A stretch of 64,000 bases of DNA. It comes from an uncultured Eubacteriales bacterium. GTDB taxonomy: Bacteria > Bacillota > Clostridia > Christensenellales > Aristaeellaceae. The DNA lies in assembly GCA_902777335.1 (NCBI GenBank), contig CACYTF010000009.1, positions 16,998 to 80,997 on the forward strand. Direction: 5' to 3'. A model generated the notes under the pieces. It was given only the letters and a program-made list of their open reading frames with translations. It had not been told where the DNA came from and did no database searches. Shown in pieces: positions 1 to 7,550 of this stretch (position 1 is the stretch's first letter; every line of letters begins with the position of its first letter). Both the position numbers and the translations under genes were made by a program.

Positions 1-82
1 ATAGATTGCATGGATTTCAAGTTCTTTTCAGCTTAATTTACACATATTGGGCATATTTTTGACACAATTTGTAATATTACGC

Positions 83-111
83 TTTTCTTTTCGCGGACCT
101 TGCGGTATAAT
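83..111 (+). promoter_or_regulatory. Possible sigma-A promoter for the first gene
   Basis: A perfect -10 box TATAAT lies at 106-111, about 97 bases before the start codon at 208. The hexamer 17 bases upstream (TTTTCT, 83-88) is a weak -35 box. The DNA from 1 to 100 is AT-rich compared with the rest of the window, as expected for a promoter region. I see nothing else in 1-207. Confidence 0.45.
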
Positions 112-207
112 ATCCGCGAGCGCCCGGCCTTCTGGCACCGGCGCGATCGCATCCATCGGTTTTCACGCGCGCGAACGGGCCCGGTCGCGCCGATACGGAG
201 GTGTATC

Positions 208-1050
208 ATGGCAGAGAAGAAGCCCACCCGGGCGCGGCGGCGCGCCCTGCTGCGCAAAAAGCGCCGCAACCGCCGGCTGTTGATTGGCGGCGCGGCCATT
301 GGCGCGGTGCTTCTGGCCGTCGCGCTGCTGGTGCTGCTTGCGCCCAAGGCCGAGCCCCCGGCGCCCGAGCCCCCCGCCGCCGAGGTGACGGCGCTTTCGC
401 CGGCGAAGACCATGCCGCCGATGCGCGCGTCCACGCCCACGCCCACCGCCGCGCCCACGCCCACGCCGTCTCCGACCCCCGGGCCGACGATCGTCCCCGG
501 CACCATACCGGACGTGGTCTCCTTCTACACGCCCAAGGGCAAGAACTACTCCCCCCGGGTGCGCATGGGCGACACCTACACCGCCCCCTGGAAGAAGGGC
601 AAGGACATCGGCAGCTTCGAGGTGATCGCCTCCGATGATGAACTGCTGGACGGCTCCTTCTTCGGCGACATCTTCGGGGCCGCGTGGAAGCGCTGGCCCA
701 ACGCCGGCCTGTGCAAGATCGGCTATACGCTGCGCTACACGCTGGACGACGGCAGCGAGATCCGGTATTCGATGCTCTCGCCGAAGCACATCGAGCACAC
801 CGAGTACATCGAATGCTGGCTGTACGACGACTACCACCGCGAGCCCCACAAGTTCTATTCGCACCTGAAGGGGTCGTCGATGAAGTCGGACACGCTGATC
901 ACGTCGATCAAGCTCACCGCGGGCAAGCAGATCGCCCACGTCACCGACATCTGGCTCACCGCCTTCATCTGCACCTCGCTGGACGACTTCGACGAGGACC
1001 GCAACTACATCGGCAACACCGCCTGCACGATCCACATCCTGAAAAAGTAG
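208..1050 (+). CDS. Membrane-anchored protein with Thr/Pro linker, unknown function
   Basis: This 280-residue protein is not one I recognise. The start at 208 is chosen because GGAGGTG sits just upstream; the frame stays open further upstream without a better site. Residues 1-24 are very basic, one membrane helix spans about 25-45, a Thr/Pro-rich spacer covers about 70-98, and a folded domain of about 180 residues follows. This predicts a cytoplasmic tail, one anchor and an extracellular domain. The last domain has many Tyr, Asp and Lys and no motif I can name. The gene converges on the glycosidase/partner operon at 1114-5753, whose products have the same tail-anchor-linker plan, so a shared envelope role is an inference. 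Confidence 0.8.
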   Translation: MAEKKPTRARRRALLRKKRRNRRLLIGGAAIGAVLLAVALLVLLAPKAEPPAPEPPAAEVTALSPAKTMPPMRASTPTPTAAPTPTPSPTPGPTIVPGTIPDVVSFYTPKGKNYSPRVRMGDTYTAPWKKGKDIGSFEVIASDDELLDGSFFGDIFGAAWKRWPNAGLCKIGYTLRYTLDDGSEIRYSMLSPKHIEHTEYIECWLYDDYHREPHKFYSHLKGSSMKSDTLITSIKLTAGKQIAHVTDIWLTAFICTSLDDFDEDRNYIGNTACTIHILKK

Positions 1051-1063
1051 CCATCCATAAAAC

Positions 1064-1098
1064 AACAGGGATTCGCCGCCGCGCGGTGAATCCCTGTT
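1064..1098. terminator. Bidirectional intrinsic terminator
   Basis: The arms AACAGGGATTCGCC and GGTGAATCCCTGTT form a hairpin between two convergent genes. A-rich and T-rich flanks lie on both sides, so it can serve the gene ending at 1050 and the gene ending at 1114. Confidence 0.7.
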
Positions 1099-1113
1099 TG
1101 CGTATCGTTTAGG

Positions 1114-2259
1114 CTACGAGATCAATATGTTGTACAGCTTCGCGCCGTCATCGCCGCGGATCACGCAGAAGGTGTAGTCGGTGGGATAGACCATCTCGCC
1201 CTTGGACGTATTCAGCACGTAATCGAAGCACACGCGGCAGGTGAAGCACCGGTCGGACAGCACGAAGAAGTCCAGCGTCCTCTCGTTTCTGAAGCTGACC
1301 CGGCTGTGGGGCGTGGCGAACTCGTTGTCCAGGTTTTTGAAGATCTCGGCGGCGGGGCTGTCCTTGGCGCAGGCCTTCATGATCTTCGTCTTCTTCGCGT
1401 CCTTGGAGATGTATTTGGCCACCTGCTGGCCCAGCTTGTAGGCGGCGTCGCCGTACTGCAGGTGGTAGTTCTCGTTGCCCCGCAGCGAGCACGTCCAGGT
1501 CAGCTCCCTGTCCTTGGACTGTTCCGCCTCGATGGCATCTCCCATGTCGTCGGTGACGGCCACCGCCGGGGCCTCGCTGTCGGTGGCGTACTGGTAATCC
1601 ACCATCACCGGGTTGGCCACGTCCTCCGGCAAGAAGCCGTCCTCAAACAGGTTTTTCTCGCTCAGCTGGGCGTTTTCTTCGTTCAGCGCCACGCCGTCCA
1701 CCGTGACGGTATAGCCCTTCGGAACGGTGATCCGGCACTGGCGCAGCGGCCTCTCCGGCTCCGGGGTGGGCGTGGGCTCCACCGTGGGCTCCGGCTTCTG
1801 TATGACCACATTGGTGGTCACGCTGCCCAGCGTCCACAGCGGGTTGCCCCTTTTCGTCGTCTCGCCGCTGTGCACCAGCGTGAAGGAGGCGAACCGCTCG
1901 CCACCCACCGTCACGTTGTACTTGCGCACGTCGGCGTCGGAGGAGTAGGCCTCGGACCAGGCCACTTCCTTCCCCGCGACGATGTCGTTCATGTTGTCCA
2001 CGTAGAACGCCTTGTCGCCCTCGGAAACCTGCTGGGCCGAGGTGTCCAGCGCGTACAGCGCGTCAAAATCGGAATCCTCGAACAGCTTCGCCACGTCCTC
2101 GGCCACGTAGACCGGCTGGGCGGACTCGTAGTCGCGCAGCACGCCGTTCAGCCACACGGTGCCGATGGCGATGGCGATCAGCGCCAGCAGCACCAGCGCG
2201 AAATAGACCTGGTAAAACCTGCTCTTCAGTATGCTCTTTTTCTTCTTTCTTCTGCTCAT
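1114..2259 (-). CDS. Membrane-anchored partner protein, copy B
   Basis: A 381-residue protein of unknown function. It has a basic N-terminus, one membrane helix at about 17-38, an extracellular domain to about 145, a short linker rich in Pro, Thr and Glu, and a second domain to the end. It is a clear paralogue of the gene at 3428-4555: both share a region ending LWxLGSVTTNV and a C-terminal motif VLSDxCFTC followed by a YPTxYTFC block. The Cys residues of CFTC (about 337-340) and the later Cys are conserved between copies and could bind metal or form a disulfide (inference). It starts 11 bases after the stop of the phosphodiester glycosidase at 2271-3404, so the two are surely co-transcribed. 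The long frame running upstream to 2871 is a shadow; the ATG at 2259 begins the basic tail. Confidence 0.8.
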   Translation of the reverse strand: MSRRKKKKSILKSRFYQVYFALVLLALIAIAIGTVWLNGVLRDYESAQPVYVAEDVAKLFEDSDFDALYALDTSAQQVSEGDKAFYVDNMNDIVAGKEVAWSEAYSSDADVRKYNVTVGGERFASFTLVHSGETTKRGNPLWTLGSVTTNVVIQKPEPTVEPTPTPEPERPLRQCRITVPKGYTVTVDGVALNEENAQLSEKNLFEDGFLPEDVANPVMVDYQYATDSEAPAVAVTDDMGDAIEAEQSKDRELTWTCSLRGNENYHLQYGDAAYKLGQQVAKYISKDAKKTKIMKACAKDSPAAEIFKNLDNEFATPHSRVSFRNERTLDFFVLSDRCFTCRVCFDYVLNTSKGEMVYPTDYTFCVIRGDDGAKLYNILIS

Positions 2260-2270
2260 GAAAGCCTCCG

Positions 2271-3404
2271 TCAGCGCACAATGAAGGCCGTGGGGATGTT
2301 GCGCGAGCCGGTCAGCACGACGCCCTTGTTCACGTACACGCCCTTGTAGTACAACAGCGACGAGGAGCCGCCGTCCATGTTGACGGCGTTGACCGCGCCG
2401 AAGTCCAGCATGATGCTGATCAGGTCCGCGTAGGTCGCGCCCAGGCTGGAGGCCTGGCGGCCGTCGATCACCAGCATCAGCACCGCGCCGTCGCTGCGCT
2501 GGCCGATGGCCGTGCGGGGGTTGAGGCCCGAGCTCAGGCCGCTGACGTTGGCCGGCTCGCCGTTCACGATCAGCGCCGGGCCGAAGGTGATCGCGTCGCG
2601 CATGCCCTTTTCCTTGGCCTCTTCCACGGACATCTTCTTGCCGATGATCATGATGTTGTCCTGGTTGAAGCCCACGGTGATGTTGTACTTGCCCGGGTCG
2701 CCCTTGTGCTTCAGCTGTCCCTCGGACACCACCAGGCCGATGGGCGTGCCGCCGTTGCCGACGCCGCCGGCGTCCTCGAAGCCGCCGCCGTTGATGGCGG
2801 CCACCGCGTCGTAGCGGGCGGCGATGTCCTTGAGCTGCTTGCCCCGCTCGCCGTTGAACCTGTCGCGGCACACGCCCACGCTGACCCGCGAGGGATCCTG
2901 CACCACCATCATGAAGCCCTTGTAGGTGCCGCCGGTCACGTCGTAGAACTCGATGCCGTCCTCCGCCAGCAGCAGGTTGTCCGGCGTGGGCGTGGCCTCA
3001 GGCTCGATGGCCTGGGCGTCCTCCGCCGCCACGGCCTGCACGGCCTGGGGGTCCGGCGTCGGCGTGGGCTTCTGGATCACGATCAGCGAGGTATCGGTCT
3101 CGCTGTCCGCGGCGGTCAGCGAGTTGCGGTCCACGATGGCGTCCACCTCGTCCTGGGAATAGTAGATGCGGGGCACGAACTTCAGGGCGCTGGTCTCCAG
3201 CATCGTCACCGTCAAAAGATCGCCCACGGAGCGGGAGGGCCCTTTGAACGCCGCGTAGCCCGCGCTCAGCAGGCCGACCAGCACCAGCGCCACCAGCGTC
3301 AGCACCGACAGCGATATCCTCCAGGCGATGCGGCGCACCCTGCGCTTGCGGCGGCGCTTCGCCCGCGCCAGCTGCCGGTCCGTCTGCTTGTTTTTCGTCT
3401 GCAT
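2271..3404 (-). CDS. Membrane-anchored phosphodiester glycosidase family protein, copy B
   Basis: This 377-residue protein carries a NAGPA-type (N-acetylglucosamine-1-phosphodiester alpha-N-acetylglucosaminidase-like) domain at about 150-377. Visible family blocks are INGGGF, FGPALIVNGE, NPRTAIGQ, MLVIDGRQ, NMDGGSSS and the end PTAFIVR. Known members cleave sugar phosphodiesters; in bacteria the substrate is often unknown, with teichoic-acid-like or capsule polymers plausible. A basic N-terminus and one helix at about 28-50 anchor it, and a Thr/Pro linker with PTPTPDP separates the anchor from the catalytic domain, so the enzyme should face the outside. The start at 3404 has GGAGG about 11 bases upstream. 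It is the second glycosidase of a duplicated pair in a four-gene operon. Confidence 0.88.
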   Translation of the reverse strand: MQTKNKQTDRQLARAKRRRKRRVRRIAWRISLSVLTLVALVLVGLLSAGYAAFKGPSRSVGDLLTVTMLETSALKFVPRIYYSQDEVDAIVDRNSLTAADSETDTSLIVIQKPTPTPDPQAVQAVAAEDAQAIEPEATPTPDNLLLAEDGIEFYDVTGGTYKGFMMVVQDPSRVSVGVCRDRFNGERGKQLKDIAARYDAVAAINGGGFEDAGGVGNGGTPIGLVVSEGQLKHKGDPGKYNITVGFNQDNIMIIGKKMSVEEAKEKGMRDAITFGPALIVNGEPANVSGLSSGLNPRTAIGQRSDGAVLMLVIDGRQASSLGATYADLISIMLDFGAVNAVNMDGGSSSLLYYKGVYVNKGVVLTGSRNIPTAFIVR

Positions 3405-3427
3405 ATGGCCCCATTCCTCCTGTTGGG

Positions 3428-4555
3428 TCAGTTGAATGTCAGGTTGTACAGCTTTCCCGTGCCCTTTCTTCGGACGATGCAGAAGGTATAGGACGTGGGA
3501 TAGACGTAATCGTTCTGCCGCTTGCTCGTGAGCGTGAACGTGAAATCCACGTGGCACGTGAAGCAATCGTCGGACAGCACGTAGAAATCCGATATCACGG
3601 CGTCGGAGACCTTGGCGGTCCTGTGGGCCGGGGCCCAGCTGTTGCTGAACTTCTTCAGGATCGTCTCCGCCGGGGAGCCCCCGGCCACGTTCGCCAGCAC
3701 CCGGTTCTTGGACAGGTCCTTCACGGTGTACTTCGCGATGCGCTCCGCCAGGGCGATGATGGCGCTTGAATACTTTTCCCGCAGTTCGTCGTTCTGCTTC
3801 AGCGGACACTTCCAGGCGTTCTCGCCGTCCTCGACGACCTGGGCGGTTTCGCCCTTATCGTCGACAGCGGACAGCTGCGGCGCGCCTTCCTCGCTGAAGA
3901 AGGCGTATTCCGTCATCGTCGGCGCCTGCACGTCCGAGGGCACGAAGTCCTCCGGCAGTATGGGTATGCCGGTGTTCAGCGCGTCCGCCTCGGTCAGCGT
4001 CCGGCCGTTGACCGTGACGTTGTAGCCCGCGGGGGCCGTGACGCGATAGGGCGCGGCCGACAGGTCGCCCGCCGCCTCGGTGCCCCGGAGGGCCACGTTG
4101 GTGGTCACGCTGCCCAGCATCCACAGCGTGTTGCCGTGCTTCGTGGTCTTGCCGCTGGGAACCAGCGTGAAGGCGGCCAGCTTTTCGCCGTCCAGCGTCA
4201 CCGCGTATTTGCGCTCGTCGGGGTTTGCGGAATAGGCCTCGTGCCAGGCGATCTGCCTGCCCTCGGACAGCGCGGTCAGGCTTTCGACGTAGAGCGCCCG
4301 GTCGCCGCCGGAGAAATCGCGCGCGGCGGTGTCCAGGTCGTAGAGGCGGTCGTAATCCGCCTGCTCAAACAGCTGCGCGACCTCCTGCGCGGCGTGAACG
4401 GGCTGGGAGATCTCGTAATCGCCCACCACGCCGTTGAGCCAGACCAGGCCAATGGCGATGGCCGCCAGCGCCACGGCGACCACGGCGAAATAGACCCGGT
4501 AGAACCGGCTCTTCAGTATGCGCTTCAGCGTCTTTTTCTTGCGGTTGTTCTTCAT
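3428..4555 (-). CDS. Membrane-anchored partner protein, copy A
   Basis: A 375-residue paralogue of the protein at 1114-2259, with the same plan: a Lys/Arg-rich tail, a membrane helix at about 17-38 followed by VWLNGVV, an N-terminal extracellular domain and a C-terminal domain with VLSDDCFTC and YPTSYTFC. Unlike copy B it lacks the Pro/Thr linker between the two domains. I know of no function for this family. It lies 10 bases after the stop of the glycosidase at 4566-5753 and 23 bases before the next glycosidase, so all four genes form one operon. Strict pairing with a glycosidase in both copies suggests that the partner binds the same substrate or the enzyme (inference). Confidence 0.8.
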   Translation of the reverse strand: MKNNRKKKTLKRILKSRFYRVYFAVVAVALAAIAIGLVWLNGVVGDYEISQPVHAAQEVAQLFEQADYDRLYDLDTAARDFSGGDRALYVESLTALSEGRQIAWHEAYSANPDERKYAVTLDGEKLAAFTLVPSGKTTKHGNTLWMLGSVTTNVALRGTEAAGDLSAAPYRVTAPAGYNVTVNGRTLTEADALNTGIPILPEDFVPSDVQAPTMTEYAFFSEEGAPQLSAVDDKGETAQVVEDGENAWKCPLKQNDELREKYSSAIIALAERIAKYTVKDLSKNRVLANVAGGSPAETILKKFSNSWAPAHRTAKVSDAVISDFYVLSDDCFTCHVDFTFTLTSKRQNDYVYPTSYTFCIVRRKGTGKLYNLTFN

Positions 4556-4565
4556 GCGGCCTCCG

Positions 4566-5753
4566 TCAGCGCACGATAAACGCCGTGGGCAGCTTGCGCG
4601 ATCCGGTGAGCATGACGCCCTTGTTCAGATACTCGCCGTTGTAGTACATCATCGACGAGGAGCCGCCGTCCAGGTTGGCGGCGTTGACCGCGCCGTACTC
4701 CAGCAGCACGTTGATCATGTCCGCGTAGGTCGCGCCCAGGCTGGAGGCCTGCCGCCCGTCGATGACCAGCATCAGCACCGACCCGTCCGCCCGCTGGCCG
4801 ATGGCCGTGCGCGGGTTCAGGCCGGAGCTGGAGCCCTTCACCGGGGCCGCCTCGCCGTTGACCACCAGCGCCGGGCCGAAGGCCAGCGCGTCGCGGATGC
4901 CCTTCTTCAGGGCCTCCTCGGAGGTCATCTTGCCGATGATCAGCACATTGTCCTGGTTGAAGCCCATCACGGTGTTGTGGTCGCCGCCCTTGCTGGCCTT
5001 GCTCAGCACCTTGCCCTGGGAGATCACAAGCCCCAGGGGCCTTCCGCCGTTGCCCAGGCCGCCGTCGTCCACGAAGCCGCCGCCGTTGATGGCGGCCAGC
5101 GCGTCGTAGCGCGCGGCGATCTCGTGCAGCACCAGCCCCTCCTTGGAGGAGAAGTTCTCGCGGCACACGCCCACGCTCACCCGGGACGGGTCCGCCACCA
5201 CCATGATCCAGCCGTTGTAGGTGGCCCCGTGGACCTCGTAGATCTGTATGCCGTTTTCCTCGACGATCAGGTTCTCGGGCCTGGGCGTCGCCGCGGGGGC
5301 CGCGGCCTGCTCGTCCGGCTCGGCCGTGGGCGCGGCCAGCACGATCATCGAGGTGTCGGTCTCGTCCTCGACCTCGGCCACCTCGTTCCGGGCGACGATC
5401 TCATTCACCTGGGCCTTGGTATAGTATATGCGGGGCACGAACTTCAGGGCGCTGGTCTCCAGCATCGTGACCGTCAGAAGGTCGCCCAGGCTCTCGGAGG
5501 GGCCGCGGAAGCAGATAAAGCCGGCGCCGAGGGCCGCGACGATCACCAGCACCAGGGCGGTGATCACGCACAGGCCGGCCCGCCAGGCGATGGCCTTGAG
5601 GCTCAGCCGCTTCGCCGCGGGCTTTTGGGCATGCCTGGGCCCACTCGCCGGCTTTTTGACCGGCCCGCGCGCGGCGGCCGCGACGTGCTTCCCTGCCCGC
5701 GCCGGTCGCTTCGCCGGCGCGTCCTGCGCCTGCCGCGACGGTCTGTCCTGCAT
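4566..5753 (-). CDS. Membrane-anchored phosphodiester glycosidase family protein, copy A
   Basis: First gene of the duplicated glycosidase/partner operon; 395 residues from the ATG at 5753, which follows a G-rich ribosome binding site. An in-frame ATG at 5780 is possible but has a weaker site. A basic, Pro/Ala/Lys-rich cytoplasmic tail of about 60 residues precedes one membrane helix. The NAGPA-like domain fills the C-terminal part, with INGGGF, FGPALVVNGE, NPRTAIGQ, NLDGGSSS and PTAFIVR. The stretch PRIYYTKAQVNEIVARNE just after the anchor is also kept in copy B, so the whole protein was duplicated, not only the domain. Copy A has a longer basic tail and a more Ala-rich linker than copy B. 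Confidence 0.87.
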   Translation of the reverse strand: MQDRPSRQAQDAPAKRPARAGKHVAAAARGPVKKPASGPRHAQKPAAKRLSLKAIAWRAGLCVITALVLVIVAALGAGFICFRGPSESLGDLLTVTMLETSALKFVPRIYYTKAQVNEIVARNEVAEVEDETDTSMIVLAAPTAEPDEQAAAPAATPRPENLIVEENGIQIYEVHGATYNGWIMVVADPSRVSVGVCRENFSSKEGLVLHEIAARYDALAAINGGGFVDDGGLGNGGRPLGLVISQGKVLSKASKGGDHNTVMGFNQDNVLIIGKMTSEEALKKGIRDALAFGPALVVNGEAAPVKGSSSGLNPRTAIGQRADGSVLMLVIDGRQASSLGATYADMINVLLEYGAVNAANLDGGSSSMMYYNGEYLNKGVMLTGSRKLPTAFIVR

Positions 5754-5887
5754 GCTGTCCCCCCGCCTTCCGGGCTGCATAATTTCTCTATGATACAGCC
5801 ATACAGTTTATATTACCACATCATCATTCACCTTTGCGTTGCCAAACTGTTAACGTTCGTGTTCAAATATAGAAGACGGGTATGTTT

Positions 5888-5917
5888 TGAGCCGGACGGC
5901 GCGCGCCGTCCGGCTCA
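5888..5917. repeat. Perfect 30-bp palindrome after spoIVA
   Basis: The half site TGAGCCGGACGGCGC is followed at once by its exact reverse complement. It lies 15 bases after the end of spoIVA. It would form a very stable stem, but there is no T-run on the spoIVA strand, so it is not a textbook terminator. It could be a rho-independent end of weak type, an mRNA-protecting stem or a protein binding site. Confidence 0.6.
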
Positions 5918-5932
5918 TGGAATGTCTACAGG

Positions 5933-7408
5933 CTACAGCATGATGCAGATCATGCCGCCGCTGCCCTCGTTGATCACCTTCTCCAGCGCCTCCCGCAGCT
6001 TCTGCCGCGCCTCCTCGGGCAGCCGGTTCAGCTTGCCGTTCACCCCCTCGCGCACCAGGTCGCTGAGGGTCTTTCCGAAGATCTCCGTGTCCCAGATGCC
6101 CTCCCCCGCCTCCAGCTTCTCCCGAAGCGACTTGGCCAGCTCCCCGGACTGGCTCTCGGAGCCCACGAAGGGGTTGACCTCGGTCTGTATGTCGGCGCGG
6201 ATCATGTGCAGCGACGGCGCGGCGGCCTTCAGGCGCACGCCGTAGTGCGCGCCCTGCTTCACGATCTCCGGCATCTGCAGCTGCAGCTCGTCCATCGTGG
6301 GCGTCACCACGCCGTAGCCGTTCTCGCGCACGCTCTGCAGCGCGCCGGCCACCCGGTCGTACGCCCGCCGCGCGCTCACCAGCTGCTTCATCAGTTCAAA
6401 CAGGTGGGCCTCCCCGTCGATCGTCTCGCCGCAGGCCTCGCCCAGCACCCGGTAGAACAGCCCGTCCTTCAGGCTCAGCCGGTAGTCCAGCGTGCCGTCG
6501 TTCAGGCTGATGCGTATCGGCAGCGCGTCCTCGGCGTACTCGTTTTCATCCAGCGCCCGCTTCAGGCGCTCGTGGTCCCGCACGCAGCGCATGGACCCGG
6601 CCGCGCCGCAGACGCTGTCCATCACCGAGCGGCTCAGCCAGTGGTCGTCCGGCAGGGCCGTCAGCCAGGCCGGGGTCTGCACCCGCACCTCGCGCAGCGG
6701 GAACTCATACAGAAGGCTCTCCAGCAGCCCGTTCAGCTCCTCCAGCCCCATCTCCCGGGCGTTCACCGCGCGCACCGGCACGCCGTACTGCTCCGCCAGG
6801 GCGTCCCGCAGCCGCAGCACGTCCGGCGACGCGGGCGACTTGGCGTTCAGCACCACGATGAACGGCTTGCCCAGCGCCTTCAGCTCCTGGACCACCCGGG
6901 CCTCCGCGGCCTCGTAGGCGGATCGGGGCATATCCACCACGCTGCCGTCGGTGGTGACCACCATGCCGATGGTGGCGTGCTCCCGTATGACCCGGCGGGT
7001 GCCCAGCTCGGCGGCCTCCTCAAACGGTATGTCGTGGTCGAACCAGGGCGTGCGCACCATGCGCGCCTCGTCGCCCTCGCTGAGCCCCAGCACGCCGGGA
7101 ATCAGATAGCCCACGCAATCCACCAGCCTGACCCGGGCGGTCGCCTCGTCCCTCAGCCGCACCTGGACCGCCTCGTTGGGCACGAAGCGGGGCTGGGTGG
7201 TCATGATCGTCCGGCCCGCGCCGCTCTGGGGCAGTTCATCCACGGTGCGGTCCCTGGCATCGGCATCGGCGATGTTCGGCAGCACAAGCAGCTCCATGAA
7301 GCGCTTGATGAAGGTCGATTTACCGGTGCGGACCGGTCCCACGACGCCGATGTAGATGTCGCCGTCGCATCGGCCCGCGATGTCCCGGTACAGTGAATTC
7401 TGATCCAT
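5933..7408 (-). CDS. spoIVA: Stage IV sporulation protein A (spore coat ATPase)
   Basis: SpoIVA polymerises on the outer forespore membrane, using ATP, to form the basement layer of the spore coat. The 491-residue length matches the family (492 in Bacillus subtilis). The N-terminal Walker A motif GPVRTGKS is at residues 24-31 with the key Lys at 30. The protein ends with GGMICIML, matching the conserved hydrophobic C-terminus used for membrane placement. GGAGG lies upstream of the ATG at 7408. Sporulation sigma-E control is expected; CATAAGCT on the minus strand (7441-7448) loosely resembles a sigma-E -10 box but I do not call it. The gene shows that the organism belongs to a spore-forming lineage. 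Confidence 0.97.
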   Translation of the reverse strand: MDQNSLYRDIAGRCDGDIYIGVVGPVRTGKSTFIKRFMELLVLPNIADADARDRTVDELPQSGAGRTIMTTQPRFVPNEAVQVRLRDEATARVRLVDCVGYLIPGVLGLSEGDEARMVRTPWFDHDIPFEEAAELGTRRVIREHATIGMVVTTDGSVVDMPRSAYEAAEARVVQELKALGKPFIVVLNAKSPASPDVLRLRDALAEQYGVPVRAVNAREMGLEELNGLLESLLYEFPLREVRVQTPAWLTALPDDHWLSRSVMDSVCGAAGSMRCVRDHERLKRALDENEYAEDALPIRISLNDGTLDYRLSLKDGLFYRVLGEACGETIDGEAHLFELMKQLVSARRAYDRVAGALQSVRENGYGVVTPTMDELQLQMPEIVKQGAHYGVRLKAAAPSLHMIRADIQTEVNPFVGSESQSGELAKSLREKLEAGEGIWDTEIFGKTLSDLVREGVNGKLNRLPEEARQKLREALEKVINEGSGGMICIML

Positions 7409-7494
7409 GGGCCCCGCCTCCTGAATGCGTTTTCACATCCAGCTTATGAGGCGGCGCAGGGGCTTATGCGGCTGGAATTGGCAGCGGGACGGGC

Positions 7495-7523
7495 TTGCAT
7501 TTCCGGCGGGAAGCGCTTATAAT
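7495..7523 (+). promoter_or_regulatory. Sigma-A promoter of the sortase gene
   Basis: TTGCAT at 7495-7500 and TATAAT at 7518-7523 are separated by 17 bases. The predicted start of transcription is about 20 bases before the GGAGG site of the gene at 7551. Expression looks vegetative, unlike the divergent spoIVA. Confidence 0.8.
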
Positions 7524-7550
7524 GAACACATCAAGGTTTCGGAGGTCCAC

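Noticed and set aside
2500..2530. NPRTA in the glycosidases as a sortase B sorting signal
   Set aside because: It is internal, part of the conserved NAGPA block NPRTAIGQ, and not followed by a hydrophobic segment and basic tail.
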